Shown here one piece after another: positions 1-7,770 of a stretch of DNA of 64,000 bases. The position numbers were made by a program, and so were the translations under genes. The stretch lies in NCBI RefSeq assembly GCF_003325355.1, contig NZ_CP030850.1, forward strand, positions 3,782,001-3,846,000, in the 5' to 3' direction. Position 1 is the first letter of the stretch, and the number at the start of each line of letters is the position of its first letter. This DNA is from Runella rosea (GTDB lineage: Bacteria > Bacteroidota > Bacteroidia > Cytophagales > Spirosomataceae). The notes under the pieces are model-generated. The model ran no database searches. It worked only from the letters and a program-made list of their open reading frames with translations, and was not told where the DNA came from.

Positions 1-252
1 ATGCGGGGGTACGGCTCCCTGCTTTTGGCCCTTACGGTTTGCCTTTGGTACATCAGACCCGCCGCTCCCTCCCGCGCCTTGAAGGGCATTTTATTACTGA
101 TCTTCGTAGGCGACATTATTTTACCCATTGTGCATATCCACGCTATCCTCAACGGCGTCGAAAACAACCAAGCCTGGGGCATTGTCCTCGTTGGAGTCGT
201 TTTGGCCGTATGGTCAGGGTTAGTGCTGCGTAAAATAGAGGTTGGGGAGTGA
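1..252 (+). CDS. Truncated small integral membrane protein
   Basis: The reading frame is open from the first base, so this is probably the 3' end of a longer gene cut by the window edge; an ATG happens to sit at base 1 but no upstream sequence can confirm it. The 83 visible residues contain three hydrophobic segments (about 5-19, 28-50 and 57-76), so it is an inner-membrane protein. The tail is short and charged. I do not recognise the family and no domain motif is visible. Nothing follows for 122 bases, so no operon partner is evident. Confidence 0.5.
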   Translation: MRGYGSLLLALTVCLWYIRPAAPSRALKGILLLIFVGDIILPIVHIHAILNGVENNQAWGIVLVGVVLAVWSGLVLRKIEVGE

Positions 253-374
253 GTGGATTTCGGTTTTAAACAATGCCCACTTCTCCTCAAAATTTTTAAA
301 ACATTCTCCAAAGCTATTGATAGGCAATGACCCTAATTTAACTCATTACAATAACCTCTAACAAACTTATTTTT

Positions 375-959
375 ATGACAGTAATTGTTTATAATTCAAC
401 TAGACTAAGACGAAAAGTATTAATAGAAATTCTTTCTTTTTGGGGCGATACTGATACAAAGTATTTCAGTATAGATTTAGACAGCCTTTGGGCGGGTCTC
501 GCTCCTTTCAAATCAAAACTTGAGATCACAGTCAGTAACATTTCTTCTCCTCTCTTTACCAATTTTAATCACAATTTTGTTCTTCCCCAACCTGATGAGC
601 CCATCATGCCTTCGCACTCTATCATTAACAAACCAGTTATACATACCTTAAAGAGCCTCCAAAAGAACCGAATTGCATCAAGTATCCCTTTTGGAAGTCA
701 AATCAAATACCAAGTGAGTAAACCTATACTTGAAGAGTTATACAATCGGCACAAGGGACAGGAAAAAGCCGCCATTCTTGGACTGAGAGCCACTCTTTGC
801 GAAGATAGCAATGCGAAAATCTATATGCTATTCACTTTTTATAAGCTTACCAACCAAGGGATTGTAGTAGACTCTACCATAACACAAGACCTACCCTATC
901 CTCATCCAAGTGGAGGAGGCGGCAATCCTACTACGGGTGTTAAAATCCCGGCAAACTAA
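375..959 (+). CDS. Hypothetical protein, first gene of an unknown pair
   Basis: 194 residues starting at an ATG after an AT-rich leader. It has no signal peptide or membrane segment and no motif I recognise. The C-terminus is a flexible Pro/Gly-rich tail (PHPSGGGGNPTTG). The codon choice is more AT-rich than in the enzymes further right. The next gene, a polytopic membrane protein, begins only 8 bases after the stop, so the two are probably co-transcribed and may work together at the membrane; that is inference from spacing alone. Confidence 0.6.
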   Translation: MTVIVYNSTRLRRKVLIEILSFWGDTDTKYFSIDLDSLWAGLAPFKSKLEITVSNISSPLFTNFNHNFVLPQPDEPIMPSHSIINKPVIHTLKSLQKNRIASSIPFGSQIKYQVSKPILEELYNRHKGQEKAAILGLRATLCEDSNAKIYMLFTFYKLTNQGIVVDSTITQDLPYPHPSGGGGNPTTGVKIPAN

Positions 960-967
960 GAACTGCT

Positions 968-1720
968 ATGCCTAACGATGAAAAGTTTTACACTCACTTG
1001 ATTGTAGTATTAGGGCAAATCACTACCGCTGCTATGGTTATTCCGCTTGTGGTAGCGGTAGCCCGTTGGCGTTTACTTACGTCGCCATTGCGTATTTTTT
1101 TCTGGTCACGTTTAGCACTGGTTGTATCCGCCAGTTTTGAGTTATTATTTATTGAAGTAGTCACTCGCTACCAAGATTTTTGGGTACCGTATCTGAACAA
1201 ATGGCAGATTAGTGATACTAATTTTCTACAGATTACATCCCAATTACCCACTTTTTTACTGATAGGCTGGTTTTACAGTTCATTGTTATCAACTTATGAA
1301 AAAAAAGCTTACAACATCGTATGGCTTATTTCAATAGGATTGGCACTGACTGCTGTAATCAATTACTTGTTTATCGAAGGATTCAGAGTCCATGGCACAC
1401 TTAATCCATTGATGTTGAGCCTATTTTTAATTAGTATACCGATGATTTATCTTTTCTTTTTGGCAAAAACTCCCTTTGGTATTCCATTGTCCAAAACCCC
1501 CTATTTTTGGATAAGTGTCGGCATTCTTTTGGTAAACCTATTGAGTCTGTTTTTCAGCACTACAGGAAACAAACTATATCTAACTGACTATGTACTTTAC
1601 GCAAAATTTCTTATAGCTAGAAATGCCATCAGCGTACTAGCACAATTTATATTTGCATATGCCTTCTACCAAGCCAAATACGCCAGACTTATTCACCTTT
1701 CGGACTCTCCTATTAACTAA
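968..1720 (+). CDS. Polytopic membrane protein of unknown function
   Basis: 250 residues with about seven hydrophobic helices (roughly 10-28, 40-60, 87-107, 117-137, 147-166, 178-197 and 210-232). There is no soluble domain of any size, no kinase motif and no transporter signature. The arrangement resembles the 7-helix sensor-like membrane regions common in Bacteroidota, but no output domain is fused. It lies 8 bases behind the preceding gene and is followed by a clear hairpin terminator at 1789-1815, so the pair forms a complete transcription unit. Function unknown. Confidence 0.65.
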   Translation: MPNDEKFYTHLIVVLGQITTAAMVIPLVVAVARWRLLTSPLRIFFWSRLALVVSASFELLFIEVVTRYQDFWVPYLNKWQISDTNFLQITSQLPTFLLIGWFYSSLLSTYEKKAYNIVWLISIGLALTAVINYLFIEGFRVHGTLNPLMLSLFLISIPMIYLFFLAKTPFGIPLSKTPYFWISVGILLVNLLSLFFSTTGNKLYLTDYVLYAKFLIARNAISVLAQFIFAYAFYQAKYARLIHLSDSPIN

Positions 1721-1788
1721 AGTAAATGCGGTTAATATAAAGCTATTTTAGCGCAACCAACTTCAATACCAATACTTCTCTTTCCAAT

Positions 1789-1815
1789 GCCGCTCCTTCG
1801 GGAGTGGCTTTTTTT
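1789..1815 (+). terminator. Rho-independent terminator after the 375-1720 gene pair
   Basis: An eight-pair stem (GCCGCTCC with GGAGTGGC, one G-U pair) is closed by a TTCG tetraloop and followed by seven T residues. It lies 69 bases past the stop of the membrane protein, in the right orientation to end that unit. Confidence 0.8.
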
Positions 1816-1962
1816 ATTTCTAGGCCTTGAAATACCACCCAAATTGGCGGCAACGGTGCGCCTGAAATATGTCGAAATTTGATCTATACAAACCATGCAC
1901 CTCAACGGGTAGCATGGGGCACACTTACCCAACTTTATTAATAACTCTTAAACAACACAACC

Positions 1963-2355
1963 ATGAAAACACCCCTTTTTACCCTCATTTTCCTTTTTAT
2001 AATGACGGCTTACATTCAGGCCACAGCCCAGTCAACCGTAGAAACGCCATCTTTCTCCGCTTCGATTTACCCCGTTCTGGGTACCTTCAAAGTTCGGGTT
2101 GCGGTCAGCAAAGAATACGGGAAGAAATTCTTTCTGTCGGTCTATGACGAAAATCAGAACCTGATCTATTTCGACCAACTGGCCAAACAAACCACCCAAC
2201 ACCGTTTTGATCTGAATCTGAACGAGTTGGCCAACGGCAAGTACCACATCAATTTGTCAGACGGAAAGCAGCCTATGGTGACAAAAATCATCGTCAAAGA
2301 ACAGGCAGTTTTGGCAACCCCCATTTTATCCAATCAAATCCTGTGTTTGAATTAA
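1963..2355 (+). CDS. Small secreted protein with a sorting-domain-like beta fold
   Basis: 130 residues. Residues 1-23 form a signal peptide ending in ATAQ. The rest looks like one small beta-sandwich: the segment ELANGKYHINLSDG followed by KIIVKE resembles the pattern seen near the end of type A T9SS sorting domains, where a Gly-Tyr strand precedes the last lysine-bearing strand. Unlike a true sorting tag it is the whole protein and has about 20 extra residues after that strand, so it may be a free-standing periplasmic or surface protein. The family assignment is tentative. Confidence 0.6.
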   Translation: MKTPLFTLIFLFIMTAYIQATAQSTVETPSFSASIYPVLGTFKVRVAVSKEYGKKFFLSVYDENQNLIYFDQLAKQTTQHRFDLNLNELANGKYHINLSDGKQPMVTKIIVKEQAVLATPILSNQILCLN

Positions 2356-2465
2356 CGGGCAATCAAAAAAAAGCCTCTAAAGCCCCCCGAATTGGCGGGC
2401 ACAGCCGAAGGGATTTCGATTCAACTTTGCAATGTTAAATCAGTCATAAACCTTACACTTAAAAA

Positions 2466-3167
2466 ATGAAAATCAATCGATTACTTGCAATGAGCAGCCT
2501 GTTAATGGCGATTTGTTTTTTGGCCTGCGAAGGTCCCCAGGGAGAAACAGGCCCACAAGGGCCACAAGGCACAACTGGAAAAGACGGGGCCATCGGTGTA
2601 ACAGGGCCCGTGGGACCAAACGGACCCATTGGACCGCAGGGACCAACGGGTCCGCAAGGACAAGCAGGCCCACAGGGGCCAACCGGTACAGCCAATGTTA
2701 TTTATTCGACTTGGATTGCCCGTCCGTATCCGGGAAATGGAGCAGGTGAACGTCCTTGGATTACTCAAAGTTTCCCGACAGCCACTACCCCCAATTTTCC
2801 AAGTTGGCTTCTTACCAACCCCGAGCCAAAAGTAACTAAAGATATTGTTGACAAAGGTATGGTGATGATTTACTATCGCGCTAACCCCACCTTTACCAAT
2901 GCTGAGGCTTTGCCTTACAATACGCAATCAGTAGCGGGCAATGGTGTCCCCATCACAATGACCTACAGCTTCTCGATTTTGGAAGGAATCATTACAATAC
3001 GAGTGGCTAATACACAACTCGTATCCGCAGGTGGTACTTTTGGTGTCCCCGGGAATGGATTATATCGTTATGTTATTGTTCCGGGCGGGGTAGCCAACGG
3101 CCGTTTGGCCGCCATTGATTGGAAAAACTACGCCGAAGTAAAAGCAGCGTTGAATTTGAAAGATTAA
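2466..3167 (+). CDS. Collagen-like lipoprotein
   Basis: 233 residues. A lipoprotein signal peptide ends in the lipobox FLAC, with Cys21 as the lipidated residue. Directly after it come 18 uninterrupted Gly-X-Y triplets (residues 23-76, rich in GPQ, GPT and GPI), the hallmark of a collagen-like triple helix. A C-terminal globular part of about 155 residues follows. The expected structure is a trimeric stalk with a head, anchored by three lipids in the outer or inner membrane. The start ATG at 2466 gives the intact signal peptide. The function of the head is unknown; GXY lipoproteins in other bacteria often act in surface contact, which is only an analogy here. Confidence 0.85.
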   Translation: MKINRLLAMSSLLMAICFLACEGPQGETGPQGPQGTTGKDGAIGVTGPVGPNGPIGPQGPTGPQGQAGPQGPTGTANVIYSTWIARPYPGNGAGERPWITQSFPTATTPNFPSWLLTNPEPKVTKDIVDKGMVMIYYRANPTFTNAEALPYNTQSVAGNGVPITMTYSFSILEGIITIRVANTQLVSAGGTFGVPGNGLYRYVIVPGGVANGRLAAIDWKNYAEVKAALNLKD

Positions 3168-3191
3168 GTTAGGTTAAAAATGACATCAAAA

Positions 3192-3219
3192 AGCCGCTTC
3201 TAATGAAGTGGCTTTTTTT
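3192..3219. terminator. Terminator between convergent genes
   Basis: The stem AGCCGCTTC / GAAGTGGCT has a TAAT loop, is flanked by A residues on the left and a seven-base T run on the right. It sits between the collagen-like gene (+) and alkB (-) and could serve both. Confidence 0.75.
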
Positions 3220-3232
3220 ATATCTAATACTG

Positions 3233-4348
3233 CTACACCATCTCCCGCACCACCTGCGCAATATGCTGCGAATCATAGGCATAGCCCTGCCATTTTTCTA
3301 AACGCTTATCCATGACCGAAAACCAGAGCGGCGGCACGGAAGCCATCAGGATCATGAGCGGATAACCGAAGGGCAATTGCGGACTTTCATCAAAGTGCCG
3401 CAGCACCTGATACGGCCGCGAGGCGTAGGCATGGTGGTCGGAGTGCCGCTGAAGTTGAAAAAGCACCAGATTACTGAATAGATGGTTGGCGTTCCAGGAA
3501 TGTAACGGGTTAACGCGCTCGTATTTGCCGGGGGCCGTTTCCCGACGCACAATGCCGTAATGCTCAATGTAATTGACACTTTCCAGCAATAAAAAGGCCA
3601 CAAGGCTTTGACCGAAAAAGAACGGAATTACCTCCCAGGCCAAACGCCCAACTTGCCAACTGCCCAGGGCGGTCAACAAACCGCAGAAGAGCAAGGGACA
3701 CACTATCGCCCAAATCATATTGTTTTTGATACTCCAAAACGGAACCTTGGCTTTATCCAGCAATCGTTTCTCAATCGCCAAAGCACTCCGAAAACTCCCC
3801 GTGACACTCTGCCACCAAAACGCATACAATGATTGTCCTTTGCGGGCCGTGGCGGGATCGTGCGGAGTGGCTACCCACACGTGGTGGCCGCGATTGTGCT
3901 CAATGAAAAAGTGCATGTAGCACACCGTCATGAGCGTAAGTTTGGCGTGAAACTGCGCCATTTTACTGCTGCGGTGGCCTAACTCATGGGCTACATTTAT
4001 CATCGTTCCCGCAAAAATCCCCAGCGAAAGCACGTAGCCTATCCACTGAAAGAGCGTCATCTCATAGGTCAGGATGGCAAATACGGCCAAGCCCAATTGA
4101 ATCAGGTGGACATACACCAACGAATACACCACTCCGTCAAAAAAACGGTCGTTCATCAGTCGTTCAAAATCTTCTTTGCCGGCGTTGTTTTTATCCTTCC
4201 CCATCAGCGCATCCACAAGCGGCACCAAACCGTAGGCAAACAGCACACCCGTCCACGTAAATTGGCCGTGGGTCAATATAAAAATGCCGTTTGACAGCAA
4301 TATCATGAGGTAAATAGACAAAAAACCGAGTTTTTTAAAAGCGCTCAT
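3233..4348 (-). CDS. alkB: AlkB-type alkane 1-monooxygenase
   Basis: 371 residues with about six membrane helices. It carries the complete di-iron histidine set of membrane alkane hydroxylases: HELGH (121-125), EHNRGHH (150-156), the NYIEHYG motif (259-265) that separates alkane hydroxylases from fatty-acid desaturases, and LQRHSDHH (299-306). The expected reaction is terminal hydroxylation of medium-chain alkanes at the inner membrane, using electrons from rubredoxin. No rubredoxin or rubredoxin reductase gene is adjacent, so electrons must come from a partner encoded elsewhere. It is transcribed alone, with a good promoter at 4390-4423. A related xylene or fatty-acid hydroxylase role is possible, but the HYG motif favours alkanes. 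Confidence 0.9.
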   Translation of the reverse strand: MSAFKKLGFLSIYLMILLSNGIFILTHGQFTWTGVLFAYGLVPLVDALMGKDKNNAGKEDFERLMNDRFFDGVVYSLVYVHLIQLGLAVFAILTYEMTLFQWIGYVLSLGIFAGTMINVAHELGHRSSKMAQFHAKLTLMTVCYMHFFIEHNRGHHVWVATPHDPATARKGQSLYAFWWQSVTGSFRSALAIEKRLLDKAKVPFWSIKNNMIWAIVCPLLFCGLLTALGSWQVGRLAWEVIPFFFGQSLVAFLLLESVNYIEHYGIVRRETAPGKYERVNPLHSWNANHLFSNLVLFQLQRHSDHHAYASRPYQVLRHFDESPQLPFGYPLMILMASVPPLWFSVMDKRLEKWQGYAYDSQHIAQVVREMV

Positions 4349-4389
4349 CGTTCGTCTTTGGCTAAGTGTTGAAGTAGTGCTTATTTATC

Positions 4390-4423
4390 CAAAGTTACTG
4401 TAAAACAATCTAATCACCTCAAA
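4390..4423 (-). promoter_or_regulatory. Bacteroidota-type promoter for alkB
   Basis: Read on the minus strand this is TTTG, 22 bases, then TAACTTTG, matching the TTTG/TAnnTTTG pattern. Transcription would start near 4385, giving a leader of about 37 bases before the alkB ATG. Confidence 0.55.
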
Positions 4424-4573
4424 GTCCTTCACTTTGCCCACAAACTCCGCCGCTTTGACCACAAACCTTTGCAAAAGCCTCCATCAGCCAGTTGATTTGT
4501 ATCGTCTAACTAGCAAATCTGTTGACAGCCCTGAAAACTTTTGAAATTATTAAAAAAAACCTTTACAACATTT

Positions 4574-5323
4574 ATGAAATTACTACATCTGTTTTCTTTG
4601 ATTTTTTTGAGCATGTTTCTCAAAACCCACGCCCAGCAGGACTCGGTGAGCATTCCCGATCCGGATGAATTTCAACGGCATTCGCATATATACATCGGAG
4701 CGCCGTTTATCAATTTTAACGTAACGCATTATCCCCACCTAAGGCAGGCGTTTAAAAGTCAGGGGGTGGGCTACTCGGCTGTCCAATTCAACACCATCGC
4801 TTCCTACGGCGGTGCTTTGCAACAAGGTCGTTATAAGTTTGGGGTGGAAGCAATCTATGGTCTTCCAGGAAGCGATACAAAAAAACAAACCAAAGTCACT
4901 GGGAGCTATATTGCGTACTTGCTGAATGCTGGCTACGCCGTTTTTTTTGAGCGAAACCGTCAGTATTTTATTAACGTAGGCGTGGGTAGGGTTGAATCCA
5001 CCGCCAGCGTATATACGACCGATGCCTCCCAAACACTGGCCTTTAACAATCTCCTTTCTACGCCCATCGTTGGGCAATCGCCCGCGTTAGTACACCGAAA
5101 CACTTTTTTTGAGATTTCACTGGAGCGAACCATTCGACCCACTCGCCCCGTCAGCCTGAACTCGGTCTTTCGGATAGGATACCGTTTGGGAATAAATACT
5201 GTGCCCTGGAAAACCGACAATAATATCAGCCTTTCCAATGCTCCCGTTGACCGGATACATCAGGTATTTATCCAAAGCATATTTGTCATCAGCAAAAGCC
5301 ATAAACGGAAATCAAAAGTCTGA
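4574..5323 (+). CDS. Secreted hypothetical protein, probable outer-membrane beta-barrel
   Basis: 249 residues from the ATG at 4574; the frame extends upstream only to a TTG at 4541, and the ATG gives a clean signal peptide ending in THAQ. The mature part has alternating hydrophobic strands and aromatic-rich segments (YIGAPFINFNV, RYKFGVEAIYGLPG, YFINVGVGRVES), consistent with an 8-10 strand outer-membrane barrel. It heads a same-strand run with the next three genes (9, overlapping and 9 base gaps), ending in a LytS/LytTR pair, so it may be connected to envelope signalling. No named family recognised. Confidence 0.65.
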   Translation: MKLLHLFSLIFLSMFLKTHAQQDSVSIPDPDEFQRHSHIYIGAPFINFNVTHYPHLRQAFKSQGVGYSAVQFNTIASYGGALQQGRYKFGVEAIYGLPGSDTKKQTKVTGSYIAYLLNAGYAVFFERNRQYFINVGVGRVESTASVYTTDASQTLAFNNLLSTPIVGQSPALVHRNTFFEISLERTIRPTRPVSLNSVFRIGYRLGINTVPWKTDNNISLSNAPVDRIHQVFIQSIFVISKSHKRKSKV

Positions 5324-5332
5324 TTTACAGTT

Positions 5333-5746
5333 ATGAAACTCCGAACAATTATGCTGCTTTGGCTTTACTTTCCCAGTTTTGGAGAAGAGCCGCCCTCTGC
5401 CGAACGCGCAACAGTGGTACTGTACCGAAGAAAAGATTATTTTGGTTCAGACTTTACGGTCAAAATAAACAGTCAGGTGGTTACGCAACGGTTCAGCAAT
5501 AACGAATACTTTCGGCTGGAAGTCCCAGCGGGAAAGATCAGGGTAGAGACCGAAGGCGACTTTATTACCGAAAAGAAAAGCATGATATTTACCATCAATG
5601 CCAACGAAACGGTCTTTTTGAAAGGCATTGTCGACTATGATTACCTGAGCAATGCCCTCTATTTTAAACGTACCGCTGTTGACCAAGCGGCCAAAGAAAT
5701 GGTTAAATTGAAACCAGACAACAGCGCCCTCAAACAAATCGAATGA
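5333..5746 (+). CDS. DUF2846-like secreted protein
   Basis: 137 residues. After a short hydrophobic N-terminus the sequence follows the layout typical of DUF2846: a strand ATVVLYRRKDYFGSDF, a central FRLEVPAGK segment and later strands ending in a stretch around the KGIVDYDYL residues. The family is usually periplasmic or a lipoprotein, but no lipobox is present here. It starts 9 bases after the preceding gene, and its stop overlaps the histidine kinase start as ATGA, which indicates translational coupling. Function unknown; the assignment rests on pattern recognition only. Confidence 0.55.
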   Translation: MKLRTIMLLWLYFPSFGEEPPSAERATVVLYRRKDYFGSDFTVKINSQVVTQRFSNNEYFRLEVPAGKIRVETEGDFITEKKSMIFTINANETVFLKGIVDYDYLSNALYFKRTAVDQAAKEMVKLKPDNSALKQIE

Positions 5747-6762
5747 AACCCTTCCCTTACAGCCGTTTAGTTTTTTTGTTGTTGACGGCCGCGTTCGGCA
5801 GTTATCTTGGGTTTTTACTGTACGGTAGCCTGAAAGCGCAATTCGGCAACGATGGCGAAAACCTGAGCGGATTCGGCAAATTTCTGGCGAGTTATGTGCT
5901 GTTGGTGGCCGGGGTTTGGGTATTGGGCTGGCTCAATTATCGCGGTCCTTTTCGGTGGTGGTTTTTAGCCTCCGAAAAACGCTGGTGGTATTGGACGTGG
6001 ATAGCGGCCCTCACCTGGCTTGTGTTTGAACTACTTCAGTTTCGTCAAGATAGAGAGCTCGAATTTGTGGACGAAAACAGTTTGGTTACGCTGGTTTTAG
6101 TGGGAATCATCATCGGTTTTGGCTACATAGCCGACGCTTTTCGGGCGCGTCGGGAGCAGTTGGTGTTACAGCAACAAAAAACGGAAGCGGAACTGACCGC
6201 GCTGAAATCGCAGATCAACCCCCATTTTTTGTTTAATACACTCAATACGATCTACAACGAAGCCGCTGGAGCCCACAACGACACCGTTGCTGATTTAGTA
6301 CAACAATTGGCGGGTATCATGCGCTTTACCTTGCAGGAATCAGCCAAACCGTATATCAGTCTAGAAAGTGAATTGGCTTTTTTGGACAAATACCTCACCC
6401 TGCAACGCGCCCGATTGCCAAAGCATGACAGCATTCGCTTAGATATTCACATTGACTACGACGGCCAGCCTGCCCGAATCGCCCCGTTGCTGTTGATTCC
6501 CTTTGTGGAAAATGCGTTTCAGTACGGCATCAGTATGGAGCACCCATGTTTTATTCGTATGAAGCTATACGTTGAAAATCAGACCCTTGATTTCTATCTT
6601 CAAAATAGCACAATTGCAAAGGAAGCCCATCGCAAAGGCCACGGCGTAGGCATCGCCAATGTACAACAACGCCTGAAATTACTCTATGCCCACCGACACA
6701 CGCTGAAGATAAAAGAAGAAAACAGCGTTTTTGAAATACATTTACAATTGAATCTTTACTGA
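5743..6762 (+). CDS. LytS/YehU-type sensor histidine kinase
   Basis: 339 residues. Four membrane helices (about 8-27, 47-64, 82-99 and 113-130) are followed by a coiled segment and the His_kinase motif INPHFLFNTLN, with the phospho-accepting His161. The ATPase part has the N-box LLIPFVENAFQYG and the glycine motif GHGVGIANVQQRL. No periplasmic sensing domain of any size exists, so the signal is probably sensed in the membrane. It would phosphorylate the LytTR regulator encoded 9 bases downstream. It overlaps the preceding gene by 4 bases, so all four genes from 4574 are likely one operon. Confidence 0.9.
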   Translation: MKPFPYSRLVFLLLTAAFGSYLGFLLYGSLKAQFGNDGENLSGFGKFLASYVLLVAGVWVLGWLNYRGPFRWWFLASEKRWWYWTWIAALTWLVFELLQFRQDRELEFVDENSLVTLVLVGIIIGFGYIADAFRARREQLVLQQQKTEAELTALKSQINPHFLFNTLNTIYNEAAGAHNDTVADLVQQLAGIMRFTLQESAKPYISLESELAFLDKYLTLQRARLPKHDSIRLDIHIDYDGQPARIAPLLLIPFVENAFQYGISMEHPCFIRMKLYVENQTLDFYLQNSTIAKEAHRKGHGVGIANVQQRLKLLYAHRHTLKIKEENSVFEIHLQLNLY

Positions 6763-6771
6763 TTTCAAACC

Positions 6772-7449
6772 ATGATCGCCATTGCCCTTGATGATGAACC
6801 CGCCGCTCTCGAAATCCTGCGCCGGCACGCCGAAAAAGTACCCTTTATCAGCCTTACACACACGTTTGTAAGTACGGCGGAAGCTTTGGCCTTTCTGAGC
6901 CGAAACGCCGTTGATGTGCTGTTTTTGGATGTACAAATGCCCGATATGCTCGGAACAGATTTTGCCCGATTGCTCAATAACAGCAAAACACACATCATTT
7001 TTGTGACGGCCTATCCCGATTATGCCGTGGAGGGTTTTGCCCTGCACGCGCTGGATTACCTGCTCAAACCCGTCGAATTCGGACGTTTTTTGCAGGCCTG
7101 CAACCGTGCCTTAGGGCAATACTCCAAAAAGACGGGCGAGTCGTCGGGTATCTTTGTCAAAGACGGCTACGATTGGGTACGGGTCAATTTGGATGAAATT
7201 CTGTACATTCAGTCGGACACCAACCTTCTGTTTATTCACGAACGCACCCGCAAGGTTACGACCCGCATGACGCTCAATGAAATGCTGGCCCAGCTGCCGC
7301 CCGACCGCTTTTTACGGATTCATAAATCGTATCTGGTGGCGCTCAACGCCATACAAAAAATGGAACGCCATCAGGTGACGGTAGGCAATGTCACCATTCC
7401 GCTGGCGGGGAGCTATAAGGGAGCATTGGAAGAGCGGCTGCTGAAGTGA
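6772..7449 (+). CDS. LytTR-family response regulator
   Basis: 225 residues. The receiver domain (1-115) has the acidic pair DD (7-8), the phospho-accepting Asp53 in FLDVQMPD, Thr79 in FVTAY and Lys99 in LLKP. The C-terminal LytTR DNA-binding domain (about 125-225) contains the usual DEILYIQSDTN and FLRIHKSYLVAL segments. It is the partner of the kinase immediately upstream. LytTR regulators bind imperfect direct repeats in target promoters; none is obvious in front of this operon. The gene ends the operon and is convergent with the DUF433 gene. Confidence 0.92.
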   Translation: MIAIALDDEPAALEILRRHAEKVPFISLTHTFVSTAEALAFLSRNAVDVLFLDVQMPDMLGTDFARLLNNSKTHIIFVTAYPDYAVEGFALHALDYLLKPVEFGRFLQACNRALGQYSKKTGESSGIFVKDGYDWVRVNLDEILYIQSDTNLLFIHERTRKVTTRMTLNEMLAQLPPDRFLRIHKSYLVALNAIQKMERHQVTVGNVTIPLAGSYKGALEERLLK

Positions 7450-7476
7450 AGGGGATTTTTACAAGGCACATTTTCA

Positions 7477-7719
7477 TCAAGCAGCACTTTCATATAACTG
7501 ACGGATTGTCTTTTCGGAAGAAAATGTCTGCTGTACTATTTCCAATAAAGCAACTGCATATTCATGCTTCACGGTCGGAAAATCATCCAAAAACTCTTCC
7601 AGTGATACTCCTTTTTCTAAATGTACAAACAACGACCACACCGGCACACGCGTTCCCGTGAAAACAGGCGTGCCGCCCAATGTTTCTGGGTCAATCGTAA
7701 TAATATCCTTGATTTTCAT
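7477..7719 (-). CDS. DUF433 family protein, possible solo antitoxin
   Basis: 80 residues from the ATG at 7719; longer in-frame versions lack the family's normal start. The sequence shows the DUF433 pattern: an N-terminal IDPETLGGTPVFTGTRVPV strand pair and the helix segment SLEEFLDDFPTV, a VapB-like small helical DNA-binding fold. Relatives are often antitoxins next to a DUF5615 PIN-like toxin, but no toxin gene lies on either side here. It follows the photolyase gene on the same strand by 51 bases. It may be an orphan antitoxin or a regulator. Confidence 0.8.
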   Translation of the reverse strand: MKIKDIITIDPETLGGTPVFTGTRVPVWSLFVHLEKGVSLEEFLDDFPTVKHEYAVALLEIVQQTFSSEKTIRQLYESAA

Positions 7720-7770
7720 TCTTTTAATCGGTTTGCTTACGCAATTTAAACAAACGAAATGATAGAACAA

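Noticed and set aside
1732-1932. A 66-codon minus-strand frame over the terminator after the 7-helix gene
   Set aside because: It covers a hairpin terminator and a leader region and has no coding character.
1838-2405. Similar words CAAATTGGCGG (near 1840) and CGAATTGGCGGG (near 2388) flanking the 1963 gene
   Set aside because: The match is only about 11 bases, imperfect, and the surroundings differ; too weak for an insertion boundary.
2540-2700. Regular short repeats that could be taken for a CRISPR array or satellite
   Set aside because: The periodicity is the 9-base Gly-X-Y codon pattern of a collagen-like reading frame; there are no spacers.
2459-2927. Several antisense frames rich in Pro, Gly and Cys
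   Set aside because: They are mirror images of the collagen-like repeat and lack start signals.
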